Below the pieces are notes generated by a model. The model saw only the letters and a list, made by a program, of their open reading frames with translations. It did no database searches and was not told where the DNA came from. From positions 1,340,501-1,404,500 of the forward strand of contig JACSYO010001861.1 of NCBI GenBank assembly GCA_016806645.1: a stretch of DNA of 64,000 bases. The letters run 5' to 3'. Numbering within the stretch: position 1 is the first letter of the stretch; each line of letters opens with the position of its first letter. Of the stretch, positions 24,236-37,538 are shown one piece after another. The position numbers were made by a program, and so were the translations under genes. The DNA comes from Ophiodon elongatus. Its lineage: Eukaryota; Chordata; Actinopteri; Perciformes; Hexagrammidae.

Positions 24236-26193
24236 TGCGGTAACCGCCATATGAGTGCACTGCAAAGCGGCGGCCATGAGCTAGCCACACATACACACTG
24301 GGACTCACATGTACGCACGCCCGCACCGGCTACGTAAACAAGGCACAGAGAAGATCGCAGAGGTAGAGTGAAATCATTCTCTCGCTTGGAATTATAATTT
24401 AAAACCTATAAATTGAGATTGTTTTGTCAACCGTTTCCACGGTCAACAAAGAACTGTCAAGCTGATCTGGTATCTTACCGTCTGATGACACATGGACAAT
24501 ACCAAAAGGTATAATGGGAAATCTCAAATGCCAATTTGTTCACCTCCATTTGGTGCTTCGTGGTCATTAATTCCCTAATATACTAACTTTAAATGATCAT
24601 ATAAAAAAAACATACAGCATTCTAAAATATCATCTTTACAAAAATCTGCATTTGCTTTTTATTGGTTTAAATTTTGCTTTTAAACTGGCTACTCCAACTC
24701 CAGTCTTGCATCTTAAGTTGCTAATTGGACTGGTAAACAATGAGCCAGAATATCTGCTTGCTACCTTGGAACCCAGAGGCTAATCCGCCGGGTTCCTATT
24801 GATCACAGTATGGCATGATGGTCAAACACAATGTGAAGCAAGGCTGTGTCACAACATGTCATATTTGTATTTAATCAGTATCAGTAATCAGTATGACAGT
24901 TTTTTATTGGCATGGAAATTAACCTAACAAGGTCAGGATTACTGTAGAGATTAATTAATTTATCCAAATATGAGGATCACAGCACGCATACCATGACCTG
25001 ATGTTTTCCTGTTCTTTATAACAGTATTAGCTGGTACAAGCACACCATGACCATGAACCTTAATCTTAACCAATTTTCCAGAACAAACACAACGTAACCT
25101 CCCGCAAATACAAATCCTCCAAACATCATTTGCAAAAATTCATTAAACCCCCCCTGGCCCTACCCCTACCTGTCTTCACTAATGGCATGTTGCATGCATA
25201 ATGTATGAGAGTAATATAATATTATGGATTTTGTAATGCGGCTCCACCTGTGTTACAAAACAGAGAGGGGTGCTGAAAGTACTCTCTGGCATGCATTTCA
25301 ATTTCAAAGTGGATACACTTTGCATGGAGTCACCTGATCAAACATGTCAAATTGAACCAGGCATCAGTGACAGTGAAGCCACGGTGCAATGCGGGCTTCC
25401 CTCCCTATCACTTCATTCCCGGCATTGATTTGATGTGAACTTGGACCATCTGTCCTGCGTTAATTGCACATGTGCTGCTATGTAGAGTCATTGGTGGGCT
25501 GCACTACAGAGGGACCCAGAATAAAAGTCTCTGTTTTCTCACCCAGCAGGCAGTCCACTATTGTTTTCTTGATAATGGGTGAATGCGAGTGGTTTATTTA
25601 CTCCCAAACACAGTTGGTCACCAATCAAGTAGAAACATGAAATGCAATGACCGAGCCAAATTTTGAATCTCAACAGGAAAAGCAAAGCAAAAAAGACTCT
25701 TGTCGTCCACATTTGGTAATTTATGGCGTGATTACATGTATGGCATTTGTGCAGTATAATCAAATCAATCAAAACGCTCGGAACTTGTTCTCAGTCTCAG
25801 CGTTGCCTTAAAAAAGCTTTTGTTAAAAGTCTACAAATGCATCCCTCACATTTCATATGCAGTTTTAGAGCTGCAGTAGAGCAGGGTTTGGACTTTCTGA
25901 ATAATAATAAGTGGCTAAAGGGGAGATTTAGTCAGAGTGCATTCATCTCGCTGGCTCGGCTGTGGGTGACATCGCTTTTTCTTCTCCTGCTCTCTGTCTT
26001 TTTTCCTCCGCCGCGAACAAGCACTCATTGAAACAGCAGGGCTGTCCCCTCTGACTTTAATATTACATGGACGAGATGAGGGGAACACAGGGCAACAGTA
26101 AGGAGAAAATATTTTGATGTTGAATGATCAGGAACAATGCGAGAGCAGCTGAGCTGAGAGGAAGGAGAGGAAGGAGATGAAGTTGAGTGGGCC

Positions 26194-26198
<5 letters not shown>

Positions 26199-26240
<42 letters not shown>

Positions 26241-26242
26241 GC

Positions 26243-26299
<57 letters not shown>
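26199..26299. repeat. (GA)n purine tract
   Basis: About 50 GA units with a few GC and CA interruptions; purine-rich sequence continues to about 26440. Confidence 0.95.
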
Positions 26300-26301
<2 letters not shown>

Positions 26302-26921
26302 CAACAGACTGCAAGAGAGAGCAAAAGCTAGGAAATAAGATAAAAAAATAAAGAGATGAAAGCTGCTAAAGAGAGAGCAAAAGAACAAGAGAAATAAGAC
26401 AAGAGAGGGTGAGAATGAGAATGAAAGAGAGACGTAAGGAAAAAGGAAACACAGTGACCTTCTGTCTCTCTACAGTTAAAAAAGGAACAAGGCCGTCCTG
26501 ATGGAGCAGGGGAATTGGAAAACAGAGAACAGCCATTTCCCCGTCTTGACAAGTGTCATGTAGAGTTCCACAGTGCATGATGTTGGCTTTCTGACACACA
26601 TATAGACGTTCAGTTGAAGTGAAATGCCAATACTTCATTGCACTGTACTCAGCGAGGGTTCCTTACAGCATTCAAAACTTGGATAGTATTTTTGTTAATA
26701 CGCTTTTGGATGACAAAATTAGTCATCCCTTTCTTTGCACTCAAAAATAAAGTAAAACGTGATTTTCAAATGTATTATTAATAGTACTTCACCGATTTAC
26801 TATTGCACTCCTAAAACATTGTCAGACTCATGATGGAGAATATAAATATTTTCCAGAGACGGTGTTTATAATTTGACACATTTTCTCAATTGTCAAAAAG
26901 ACACCCCCAATTCAACTTGAC

Positions 26922-26955
26922 CACCCGAATGTCTGTTGGGTCAGACATTCGGGTG
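26922..26955. repeat. perfect 14-base inverted repeat with 6-base loop
   Basis: Arms CACCCGAATGTCTG (26922-26935) and CAGACATTCGGGTG (26942-26955) are exact complements around TTGGGT. Could form a short hairpin in DNA or RNA. No T run or gene end is next to it. Confidence 0.8.
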
Positions 26956-28924
26956 TGTTATGCTAGCAGCAGCTACTGTAGTCTCGAGATGCTCGCCTGA
27001 AGCAGTGATTAAGAGCGGCTACAGAGGTAAGCTCACTTATTTCTGACTCCAACTCAACTTCTAGATTCATTTCATGTTAATTTCACACAGACATTAGCAG
27101 CTGAAGGGGGCTTCCATTCGAAGCAACATGCTGAAAAAGGGTCAACCAAGAGCCGCTAAAGACCTGCTGTCTAGCCTACTCGGGGCCGACGTTGAACCGA
27201 AATAGCAAAACCAGTGAGGAGTTGTGTCGGCTGCCTGCTGGGAGCAAGAAAATCTGCTTTCACTCTGCTGCCCCACATAGTTCTTGCTAGCTGGGTGAGA
27301 AGCACAATCATGAAAAATGTTTAAAAAAGCATGAAATATGAATGTATCCCTTTTGGTTTCTGATTTATATTTCAAAGGAGCGCAAATGACATGTGATTCT
27401 CTGAGTAGACATGATTACTGTAGTTGGACTTCATGAGGTCAGACATAAGACTTCTGCCAGTCACTTCAGAACATTCACTATGACCCATCTCTTTAATGTT
27501 AAAAAGCACTGGGGGAAACCTGTCTAATGAAGTAGCTCTGTTCTCCCTGCGTGTGTCTGACAACATGGCATGCAACACCATTTCTGTTTCCACAGCAGGA
27601 GCAGCAGAGGATGCCAGGCACCTCTCCTGAGAAACAATTAGCTGTGAACTTCAGAGGAGAACAATGATTAGCATGGGAGCGTATGGATAGTGTGTTTGGG
27701 GGGTGGAGGGGTTCTCTTACAGTTACACTATTGATCTCTTACATAACCAAGTACTGACTTACATAACATTTTGTGCTCTCAGGATACCCAACCCCCACTG
27801 CTGCCCCACATCACCCATTTCACACACTTTTTCTCTCTCCCCTGCTCCTTTTCATTTGATTTTTCTTTCCTTCACTGCGGTAACCTCATTTGGACCGCTG
27901 CGCTAATTAAAGGGTCCACAAAACAGAGTAAGAGCCCGCCATATGCTCTAGCCGACAGTAACTCCAGAGTGTCACAACCTGGAGCATCACACATACTGTA
28001 GCTCCGAGAGCAGAACTGAAATACATAACAGCCTTCTGCTCACCTTAACCCAATCATAAAACCCCTTGAATCTCCTGTAACTAATATTAAATGCATCATA
28101 TCGTGCTTTTATGGCGCGTAACGATAACTGTGCATTACACATTACACATTACATGAAAAGAATGACGTATGCTGATATTTCATGGAGTAATGCTTTTCAA
28201 AACAAAAGACAAGAAATGAGGTTGAAATGTTAAAAATAAAGAAATAAGTAACCGTAAAAGGCACAGAACCCAATAAAGGGAAGAAGAAATGAAAGATAGT
28301 AAAAAGGCATCCCACTAAAACAAAGTATAAGAAGTGATTTAAAACATGATACTTGCTCTGGCAGCCAGAGTTCCTCAGGCGAAAGAGCCTATAGGGGCCC
28401 TGTCGGCAGAAGCACCGGTCACCTTTAATCTTTAGTCTCCATTAGGGAAAAGCAAAAAGAGCTTCAGCTGAGACTTGCAGAAAGCTCACAGGCTCATAAA
28501 GGGGTAGAAAGCCTCAGCAATAAGTAGGGACCAGGTGCAAAGTAATATATAAAATCTTTAACTCCAATCCCCCAAAATCCACAACAGGACAGTAAAATCT
28601 GGGAGATCCTATTGCAAATAACTTCGTAAAATAAATCCAAAAGCTCAATGTGGAAAAACTGAACATGCTTCTTATACGCTTAAAATCAAGATTTGGGAGG
28701 CATATTTAAATGGCTTGTGAAAATCCTTCTCTTCATCAAGTGGGTCAATAAACAGTATGTGAAAACAGTTACTATATCCTCTTCCATGGCTCTACATTAA
28801 CCTAAATGATGTGAGTAATATGACTGCAATAGTTAATTAGCATACAGATGGGGAGAGTAGCCTAAGACGAACCAGTTTTTACTGCCCATCGTTAAAGCCA
28901 GTAAATGACTGTAATGCCTTTAAA

Positions 28925-29680
28925 GTGGCCATTATCAATATTTTATATTAATGGATCAAATGACTTGTATGTGAAAGGTGTCTCTTCACACATCACCAGT
29001 TCCTCTGTGCGGTCCCTCGTAGCTCTATGGTTTTACTGCTTGCAACTTTGCTATTTTGTTTCAGTCTCACCGCTGTCATGTAGTAGACAGTTGTTTTAAC
29101 AAAAAAAGATCTACCTGCCCAGCACCAAACATCAGACAAAGCAGCTAGCAGCTAGCGTGTGAACACAATGGAGCATTTAGCAGTTAAAGAGACAGTTATT
29201 TCCTTCATTTGGAGTTGGTGGAGAACAAAATTGAGCTAAAAATTGAGTCACTATTGAAGTTGCATTTGCTTTGAGGCCAGAAATAAGACTCCCAATGAGT
29301 ACTCATGTTGTAAGATGCATAAATAAGCAATGGTTTGTCGTGTTGGATATATTAACTTAAAGAGGTGATAATATGTCAGTGTTGTGTTTACAACTAGTTT
29401 CCACCATCACAGTCAGTTAATGCATGTATAAAAGGTGCAAGATCCGGCATTTCGATTCTCAGCGGCTCTCATCATGGCGACGGCTGAGCCTGCGGCTCAC
29501 AGCTAACAGCGCTAACAGTGCAAACTAAAGCAAAAGTGCTGACAGAGTTAACTGTATGTTCCAGAGGGGGAACTGCAGTGACTTCACTCTCTGCTGAGGT
29601 AGACATTACTCCACTATAACTTTAGATAATAGTTGTTTGCTGCTATGTAAATTAGATTGTTAAATACAGCTCCTTTAAGT
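28925..29680 (+). repeat. dispersed repeat family copy 4
   Basis: Contains GCATTTAGCAGTTAAAGAGA, GGAGTTGGTGGAGAACAAAA and ATAAATAAGCAATGGTTTG, all family landmarks, and ends near TACAGCTCCTTTAA. Longer than the other copies; about 29410-29640 shows a segment not seen in copy 2. Confidence 0.55.
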
Positions 29681-31567
29681 ACAAGTTGAATATGTTTGCC
29701 TTCAGTTTTAAAATCTGACAGATGTAAAGTAATAATGTATGCAGATATCCCAGAGATAGATTGTGAGCTCATCACATCAGAGTCCTGACTATATACTTTG
29801 TGAAGGCACCAGTCCTCTAAATATATAGTGGTAGTAGTATGTGAATGCATTTCATTGGTGTGATTCTATAAATATGTGTAACTACAAAATCTGCATTCAT
29901 CCTTTGATACTGTAGCAAGTTATTTAATCTGAAAATACAAATTAACATCCTCCAATGTACTTCAATCAAATGTAATAACAAAAACACTTGACAGAGCAAG
30001 TCTTGACCCATTTTTGCTGTCTGGGTTTAAACCACATTATACAACCTCCAGACCACCTCACAACCTATTTAACAGCCTGTCAGCACAGAGCACTACCCTG
30101 TCTGCTCAAATAGGGAGTCATTGTACAGTACAGACTCAGGAGAAAATAAATATAGTCTAAAAAATGAAGGGTAAATAAAGGGACACGGAGGCTTTTCTGT
30201 CATATGTACAACTCATGTAATGAGGGTCATAGTGCCCTGGGCTACTCAACTGTACAGACAGGAAAAATAATTTAATTCATGAAGGAGGAGTAGTAGTTTT
30301 CCATATCAAAGAGGGTTGGCAGCATTTTGTTTGAGAGGCACATTTTCAAATCCTACAAACTCAATATTCTCTTTCTGATTAAAATTCCAAGTGTCTGCCC
30401 TGCCTCTTTGCCTGATTGGTGTGTCAAGAGGGTTTCCAGACAAAGGTACTGGATTCAACTCCTCGAGGCAATTGTTGGCTACGAGTGTTAAGAGCAGTAG
30501 GAATCTGTGGGGGTGCAAAAAAGAAAATTCTTCAGACAGCAAATCCCAAATGCATTGCGGGGTTCATGTTCCTTGCATGGTGGAGAGACACAGTGGTGTC
30601 AGACATAGGGCTTGTGTTTTAAGTTTGATCCTTTCTCTGTCCTCATAGGCTGCAACGGCCTTAGCATGGCAGCACTCACTCCTCCACAGGATTTCCACTC
30701 AGATCAGACATTAACAAGCTAATTGTCCCCCTTGGGTTGGACTGTTCATTATCTGAGCCAATGCACAGAATTCAGTGAAGCAGGAGCAGAAATAGAGGCC
30801 ACGGCAGGCTGACACATACAAGCATGGTCAGTGGCTCCGTAAACCACAAATAGGCATCCACATAGACGGCCTGTGGTTATACTGAGCCTCTGCTCTGTGC
30901 CTGGTATCCTTTTGTAAACAGGAAATCAAGGATACAGTTTGGACTTTTTCCCCTGAGCACATAACCAGCTAGTAAAAAAAATATTAAATCTCTTGAACAT
31001 TCTAATTCATTTTTGTCTGTGTCTTTAATAATACATTCTGCAAAGGGCATAGACCGGATAAAAAGCTCCTCTACTTTGAGGAAAGCCGGTGTTTGCCATG
31101 TGATGTTTATAACCTTACATCATGCACATTAGTCTGTATTATACAGCAACTCCAGTTCTTTGAAAAGTGTGACACTCTTTTTGTGGGGAAAAAAAACATT
31201 CCTTTTCTGCTGGTAGCAGCAGGAGCCATGTTGGTTCCCATTCATGTGTTAGTATTGGCAGGTGAACATTTGGTACCATTCACCCTTCCCCAGTGAACAC
31301 ACAACAACAGTCCCCTTAAGCTCTAACAAATAACTCCTCTTCATGGCCAACGTGTGTCTTTATTTCCACACACAATTGAGTCATTTTGGGATTTACCCTT
31401 TGTTTGTACAGCTGCAGTCACAGGATTAGGGGTGACTAGGGATGATTGCAGAGAAAACACCATTCTAACCAACTGCACAGCATTGGCTCAATTGCCATCA
31501 CAAATGCCATCTTAGAAAGCCACCCCAAGATTTCAAGAATATACCACAAGTAAACTCTACAGATAAC

Positions 31568-32397
31568 TAGTGATGCACCGATACCACTTTTCTTCAGACC
31601 AAATACAAGTACTTACATTTGAGTACCCATAGGTGTACTTAATAATACCATTACAGTTCTAACAATGACTTTGAAAACATTTTATATATTTTCATCAGAT
31701 GTAACTGGAACAAATTAAACATACAACCTGATGCTGTTGCTGACATTTTAACATTCAACTTTGAGTTGTCCTGACACAAACAAAGCATAGTTTGTGGTAT
31801 TGGTGTTAACAATTCACCGTTTAACTGTGCTATCAGTTAAACGGTTAGAGGAAATATTCAAATGAAAAAAGCTGCGCAAAACTCAGAAGAGCGACTTGTC
31901 ACTTAAATGAGAATAGTGCTGATCCACCTTAAAGGTCAGTCCACCTTAAGTGCACCTGAGCCAGAGTTGTTGCTAACTTCTTGGCTAACCCCCTTCGCTT
32001 TTATCATCAGCTAGCTGCCTAGCAAGACACATGAACTTGGCTTCCAACTCCTCCCGGATCAGGAGGAGTTGTAGCATTTATTCACTGACAAATATGCTGT
32101 ACACACACCGCACTGCGGCATCCTCAGCTCTAACATTACTGCTCATTCTCTTTCAACCGGACACTCGCTTACACCGGGCTTGCAATACGCTGGCGGTAAA
32201 TGCAGCTGTTGATAAATGATGGTTTTAACCCGTTTGTGCGGCTGGGTGGCTCATTAGGCTCTACAGACGAGAGGTCAATGTCACGAAGTGCCGTAGTGGT
32301 ATCAGGTGCGGTTGTATCGCAGTACTTTCACGAATACGAGTAGGAGTACATGAGCACAGTATCGGACTCAATACATATCAGTAAAGGTGCATCTCTA
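31568..32397. mobile_element. non-autonomous hAT element with target duplication
   Basis: Terminal inverted repeats TAGTGATGCACC (left) and GGTGCATCTCTA (right) bound an 830-base AT-rich element without a usable transposase frame. The flanking 8 bases (CAGATAAC at 31560-31567, ATGATAAC at 32398-32405) match at six positions, as expected for a decayed hAT duplication. Confidence 0.65.
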
Positions 32398-32718
32398 ATG
32401 ATAACATATCCGTATCTGTGAAAGATGTGTGTTCGAAAAGATATAGGGACAACAACACTTCTCAAAGTGGCTCCAATACATTCAAGATATTCCCAAACAT
32501 CCAAATAGTATGTTTGGACAACACATTTCCTCATCACAAAGTGTCAGCCTTCTCCGTTCTGTTGTTCGTACCTCTGTGACAACAATCACATATTTGTGCA
32601 TATGTCTGTGTACGCCATCAGGGGAGGCGAGCAATGACTGTCAGAAGTGACACGTGATGACTGGGTTTGCAAGACACGCCATTATCACGACTCTCACACC
32701 TCAGGCAAGTACGCTTGT

Positions 32719-32722
32719 TTGT

Positions 32723-32768
<46 letters not shown>
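32719..32768. repeat. (GT)n then (GA)n
   Basis: About 19 GT units followed directly by four GA units. Confidence 0.9.
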
Positions 32769-32769
<1 letters not shown>

Positions 32770-34681
32770 TCAGCGAAGCGTGATAACAGGGTGCACCTCA
32801 TGTTCACGTGTGCCTTGTAAGACAGAGCTGCACATCTCTGCCGGCAGATGGGCCTCATATGAGTGAAGCAGCGCAGCCGGCGCCATGGGAACAATGACTA
32901 GCGATGCTGTTATTACACCTCACTACAAACTGGTAATTTAGTGTAATTCTAGTCAGTGTCACAACAGCGACAATGTGCATTTCAAGCGCTGTCATTTTTT
33001 TTCAGAGGCTGCGAGCTAGTGGATCCACAGCTGAGGAGACACCATGTTTTTGGGTGCTGTGCTCGTATGACACCCCCGACCCCCGTGAGCTCAAGTAGGG
33101 CTGAGAGGCAGAGATGTCAGACTTGGTGGGTGATCAGTGGGGACAGTATCCAGCCGTCCAATGTCAGCACAGAACTGTCATTTGTATGTGTGTGTGTGGG
33201 TGTGCGTTTGTGTGTCTACATCCTCTCTGGAGAGTGGAGGAGGCGCCAAGGGAAACACAGTGACTCACACTGTAGAAGGGAAGGGGAGTGAGGGACAGAG
33301 AGAAAGTGCCCACATCATTCAGCCCACACCACCCACAGAAACTAAGAGCGTATTCACACTGGGTTTATGCACACGCGTGGCAGCATATGAAAGAAGTAGC
33401 CTCTACATCAGTGTGTCAGAGAGGCTTAACCATAATGGGCAAAGCAGGCTGTAGCAGTGAATCAAGCACTTATTCAGAGAAGCCACCCTGTATAATACAG
33501 TGCTCACAATTAGAGTAGACATTCAGAGAAAATGGTTGAAAGCTTGTGCAAATTATCATGTTTCAGTCGACGTACGATTCCTGCTTTCTCGCAGTCACAG
33601 CTTGAAATATTCTACAATTTGGATTTCACATGTTGAATAGAAAATGCCTTTGATCCAGACAGTCAGTTATTTGCCCATGCATGAGGCGTTATGAACAGAC
33701 TACTGTAGTATTGATGCCAAAACAGTGATAAAAAGCCTGTCCGTCGGAGTGAACATAACCGCAGTTTTCCCAAACATCTAACCTGTCTACAGTATAGCAG
33801 CAGTGTGATGCAACTTATCCTCCACACAGATAGAAAAGCTTTGGCGTGCAATTACCAAATTAGTCGAGAAATTAATTTCAACCCAGTGAACTGACACAGA
33901 AACGCACTGAACTGCTAATCTGGGAGCGGGAGGGCTAAAAATCCTCTGGAATTTAAAGTTTAATGGATTAATGATGTCAAGGCTCTCAAGTGGATAGAAC
34001 TGTAGCACAAAGTAACTCTGGAGGAATTAAATTGCTTATGGTGTATGTCAGAAAGCAAGCCTAAGGAGTGCGCTAGTACAGTAGCTGCTCCAATGTGGAG
34101 CAACCCGCTTCTGTGCAGTCTTAACTACCCATGATGCATCAGAGCTCTTGTCTCTCGTCTCGTCTAGTCTTTTATTTCGCTTGCCTGGCATTTCCTCCCA
34201 CACAGGGTCTGTGAATGGCCTTACAATATGAGTCAGTGAAACAAGTTTTTCTCAACATAGGACATTGCCTATTGTTTTCTGAAAGCCCACCCAGGGACAC
34301 AGCGTCATGTAAGGCCACATACAACCACGGATCACTCAGTCAGCGCGCAGTGATTAGTCATAGCCAAAGAGACCAAATCCAAACTAAGTCATAGGCCTAT
34401 TTCTGATTGCCCCCCTTCACAAGACGATTAACACAGCGTCCTTAATGAACTTGGACCCGAAGGCAGAAGACTAATTAATCATTTTGGCAGGAGGAAGTTT
34501 ATTTGACAGACCATTGTCTTTTCTTTCAAGCAACGATCACATGTAACCTTTAGTATAAATGTCTCTTTGTGAAAACAGCTAACCTAGACCTGATTACTGG
34601 ATAGGAAAGAGCAAAGTACTTGGCCCACAAGACTGAATGTCTCTGCGGGAGCAAACTCTGTACATGCACTCATGCGACCTA

Positions 34682-34682
34682 A

Positions 34683-34750
<68 letters not shown>

Positions 34751-34751
34751 A
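34682..34751. repeat. (CA)n microsatellite, long
   Basis: About 34 CA units with one AACA interruption. Confidence 0.95.
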
Positions 34752-36224
34752 ATCACATGTTTACCATCACATGCACAAATATGAGACCAAATGTGACTCT
34801 GCATAGAGGTTTAGCAGATGGCGTGGATAAAGATTCATTCTGAGCTGAGAGCCTTTCCTTTGTCAGCGGAACAAGACTTAGTACCCTACATGTTAGAGAC
34901 TATTTGAGACTTTACTTATGCCTCGTTTAAGTCCTATTTGTTTGGTTTCTGGGAACTTTTGTATCATTAAACTGCAAAGCAAATAAATAAAGCTTTGCAG
35001 ATGTAATTCCGACAGCTGAGGCTGATAGTAATGGCATTAGTTTTACAGGGGTTTGGTCATAAACAAAAGTATTGTATAGTTGATATTGTGCCCTTATGAT
35101 GGAACTATAGACCCTTTAATGGTTTGTAAACAATGATGATGTAAGTAAGTGTGTGCAACAGAAGTACTGCGGAGTACAATAACTTCGAGCTATGCATGAC
35201 ATCAACCATCTTTGATAGTTGATGTCAGATCTGTCTCCAGATCTGTGTGCTATTAGCAAGTATGTAGAATACATTAGCAAGTATTTGGTGGCACAATATG
35301 TACATGTATTTGGTGGAGAAACCATGAGTGTAACGTTACAGCAGCGAGAAATTACAAGAAATTGAACAAGTTTAATTCAATGTTTAAAACTTGCTAACTC
35401 ATTGTATGTTGGGGGTAAAATGCCCCTTTTATTGCAAACATGCGCACACATGTATGAGCCGAGGGCCGATACGGCATCAACATGATCCAATCTAAGACTT
35501 GTGTAAATGAAGCGTAACAACATCCTTCTGCATACCCCAAAACTAAAGAGGGCGAGAGGGAGTTTAATTAGGAAAGTCTGTGGGGCTCCGTTTCACTCTA
35601 GATACATATAAATGAAGGTATTCGCAGTCAGGTTTCTCCTCTATAACACATTCTCTCCTTCGTAACCTTTAAGAGAAAAAGCATTAACTTGTCGTGTTTT
35701 TGTGATCCTGAAAAGTTCACTTTTAATATGTGAACATTAACATCTCTCACAGAAAATAGAGAGCCAAAATGGTGATGGTCCACCACAGGAAAGAGTTGGA
35801 GTTGTTCCACTGATATGGGAGGCTGCCAACATGGATGTGCAGCATCAGTATTTCAAGGTGACTTCCTTGGCAAGTTTTCTGGTTTAAAACCGTTAGCATT
35901 ACAATAAAATATTTTAACGTAATAACGTAAGTTTAACGTTTAAGGACAGTAAACAAAACTGAGCTTTCACAACAGGAATAAAGGATTCAACCAATCACGT
36001 TGTGTAGAAAGGACAGATTCAAAGTGTACACTATAGTGTACAACATGCCAGAGTCTCCGTACACCGAACCAAGACGGCAAACTTTCAACCCTGACCAAGG
36101 CAGCCCAGACCCGATCAACTCCTCAACAACTTGAATGAATAGTTTGATGCTTAATATTCGCAGACGAGTGTTTCACATTTTCTTGTTGTTTAATCGTCAT
36201 GCCCCCGGTGTGTTAAGGCCATAC

Positions 36225-36620
36225 CCATATCTTTATGTTAACAACAAGTTAAGTGGCAATGTGTTTGTGAAAGGTGTTGCTCGTAGTGATGAACCCACAA
36301 ATAATTATCACTCGGCCGACTCGTCGTAGTATCCCTTTTTTTTTTTTTACTGCCGCAACTTTACTATGTTTGGTTCACCTGCTCAGGCTCAAAATGGCCG
36401 ACACACAAAGGTGGCGACTAGCTTGTGAACGTCGTGTAGCATTTAGCAGCTAAAGAGCCATATATTTCAAAGGGTTTGGTGGAAACCAAAACAGAGCTTT
36501 AAGGGAGAGTTACATTTGCCAGAAACAAAAAAGGAATGAATGCTAATGGTGCTCTAAGTCTGCTGGATGTGTGAATGCGTAAATGTCCGCTAACACAAGC
36601 TGAAGTATGAATTAACAAAG
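36225..36620 (+). repeat. dispersed repeat family copy 5
   Basis: Contains AAAGGTGTTGCTCGTAGTGA, GCATTTAGCAGCTAAAGAGC, GGTTTGGTGGAAACCAAAAC and TCTGCTGGATGTGTGAATGC, matching copies 2 and 4 in order. Confidence 0.6.
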
Positions 36621-37374
36621 CCTCGACATTAAGCTTCATGATGACAAAATAGAGAAAAAATAACAATGACAAGGGTCTTTACAATCCTTGACAGCTGAGA
36701 GGTCTTCAGAACTAATAAAATTAGTTCCTGAAAACTGATAATCAAAGTACTTCTCTGTAATATTAAATATTCAGAAATAAATTAGAATTTAAGTCAAAAG
36801 AACATCTTTAGGTTTAATCAAATATAGTTTAACACTCAAAACTGCAATACATTTTAACACTTGGAAGAGATTCTGATCGAAATGTTGCTAAAACCTGATT
36901 CATGCACAGAAGTATGTGACATCATTTTCATAACCAAGCCCACCCACTTTAAATCACCAGCGAGAGAAAGAGGAAAAAAAAAAATACAGAAATCCCTGAC
37001 AGATAATAGTGTATCCCAGTATTACATTAACTAAATGTGCATGTTCCCTTGTAAACAGAATAAAAACTCTCTCTTTAAGTCACTGGAATAATAACTTCAT
37101 CACTCCCTGAAAACTTACATTTTTCTCAGATGTTTAAACACAATAAAATGGGCTCATAAAATCTCATTTAGCACAACTCCATTCTGCTAGTTATGCTGTA
37201 TATCAGCGAGTCCATCCATTTTCTGGTTTTATGGGAAGAAAATAACCTGCCTTGTATTTATGAAATGAGCGAAAAGGACAGACAGACATATCAACCAAAC
37301 ACAACCTTGCTCGGGGGAGCACGCAAACAGTCGACCTGGTCCTTTTAATAATTCCTGTTGCGTGCTTTTCTCAC

Positions 37375-37538
37375 CTGGCAAGTGTCTCCCCAGGGTAGGT
37401 GACAGAGGTCATGATGCGGAGGATGGTGGGCCAGATGAGAAAGCAGAAGCCCCAGGAACAAACTACGACAACTAACACCATAGTCATCATCATATCTTCA
37501 TCTGTAGGACCCCCATTATGTGTAACCATGGCAACAAT
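37375..37538 (-). other. exon-like block with a membrane-spanning frame, or a conserved element
   Basis: On the minus strand this block is preceded by a polypyrimidine acceptor (CCCCTCTCGCTCAG) and ends at a consensus CAG/GTGAGA donor. Its open frame has an ATG at 37529-37527 in a GCCATGG context and encodes a short acidic start (NGGPTDED) and a strongly hydrophobic stretch (MVLVVVVCSWGFCFLIW), then RIMTSVTYPGETLA. Unspliced, it would give a 52-residue peptide ending at 37371. The ATG sits inside an RFX X-box palindrome (37522-37535), so the block may instead be a conserved regulatory element. No protein family recognised. Confidence 0.3.
37522..37535. promoter_or_regulatory. RFX X-box motif
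   Basis: GTAACCATGGCAAC matches the X-box consensus GTNRCC-(0 to 3 bases)-RGYAAC in full and is nearly palindromic. X-boxes are bound by RFX factors and are frequent in deeply conserved vertebrate noncoding elements. Confidence 0.5.

Larger units (their letters stand above)
24240..28920. other. non-coding flank, few features
   Basis: Apart from the GA tract at 26199 and the hairpin at 26922 I see nothing identifiable. Short open frames lack splice-site support. Confidence 0.55.

Noticed and set aside
26025..26388. Leu-Ser-rich frames of 83-99 codons
   Set aside because: Antisense translations of the GA microsatellite.
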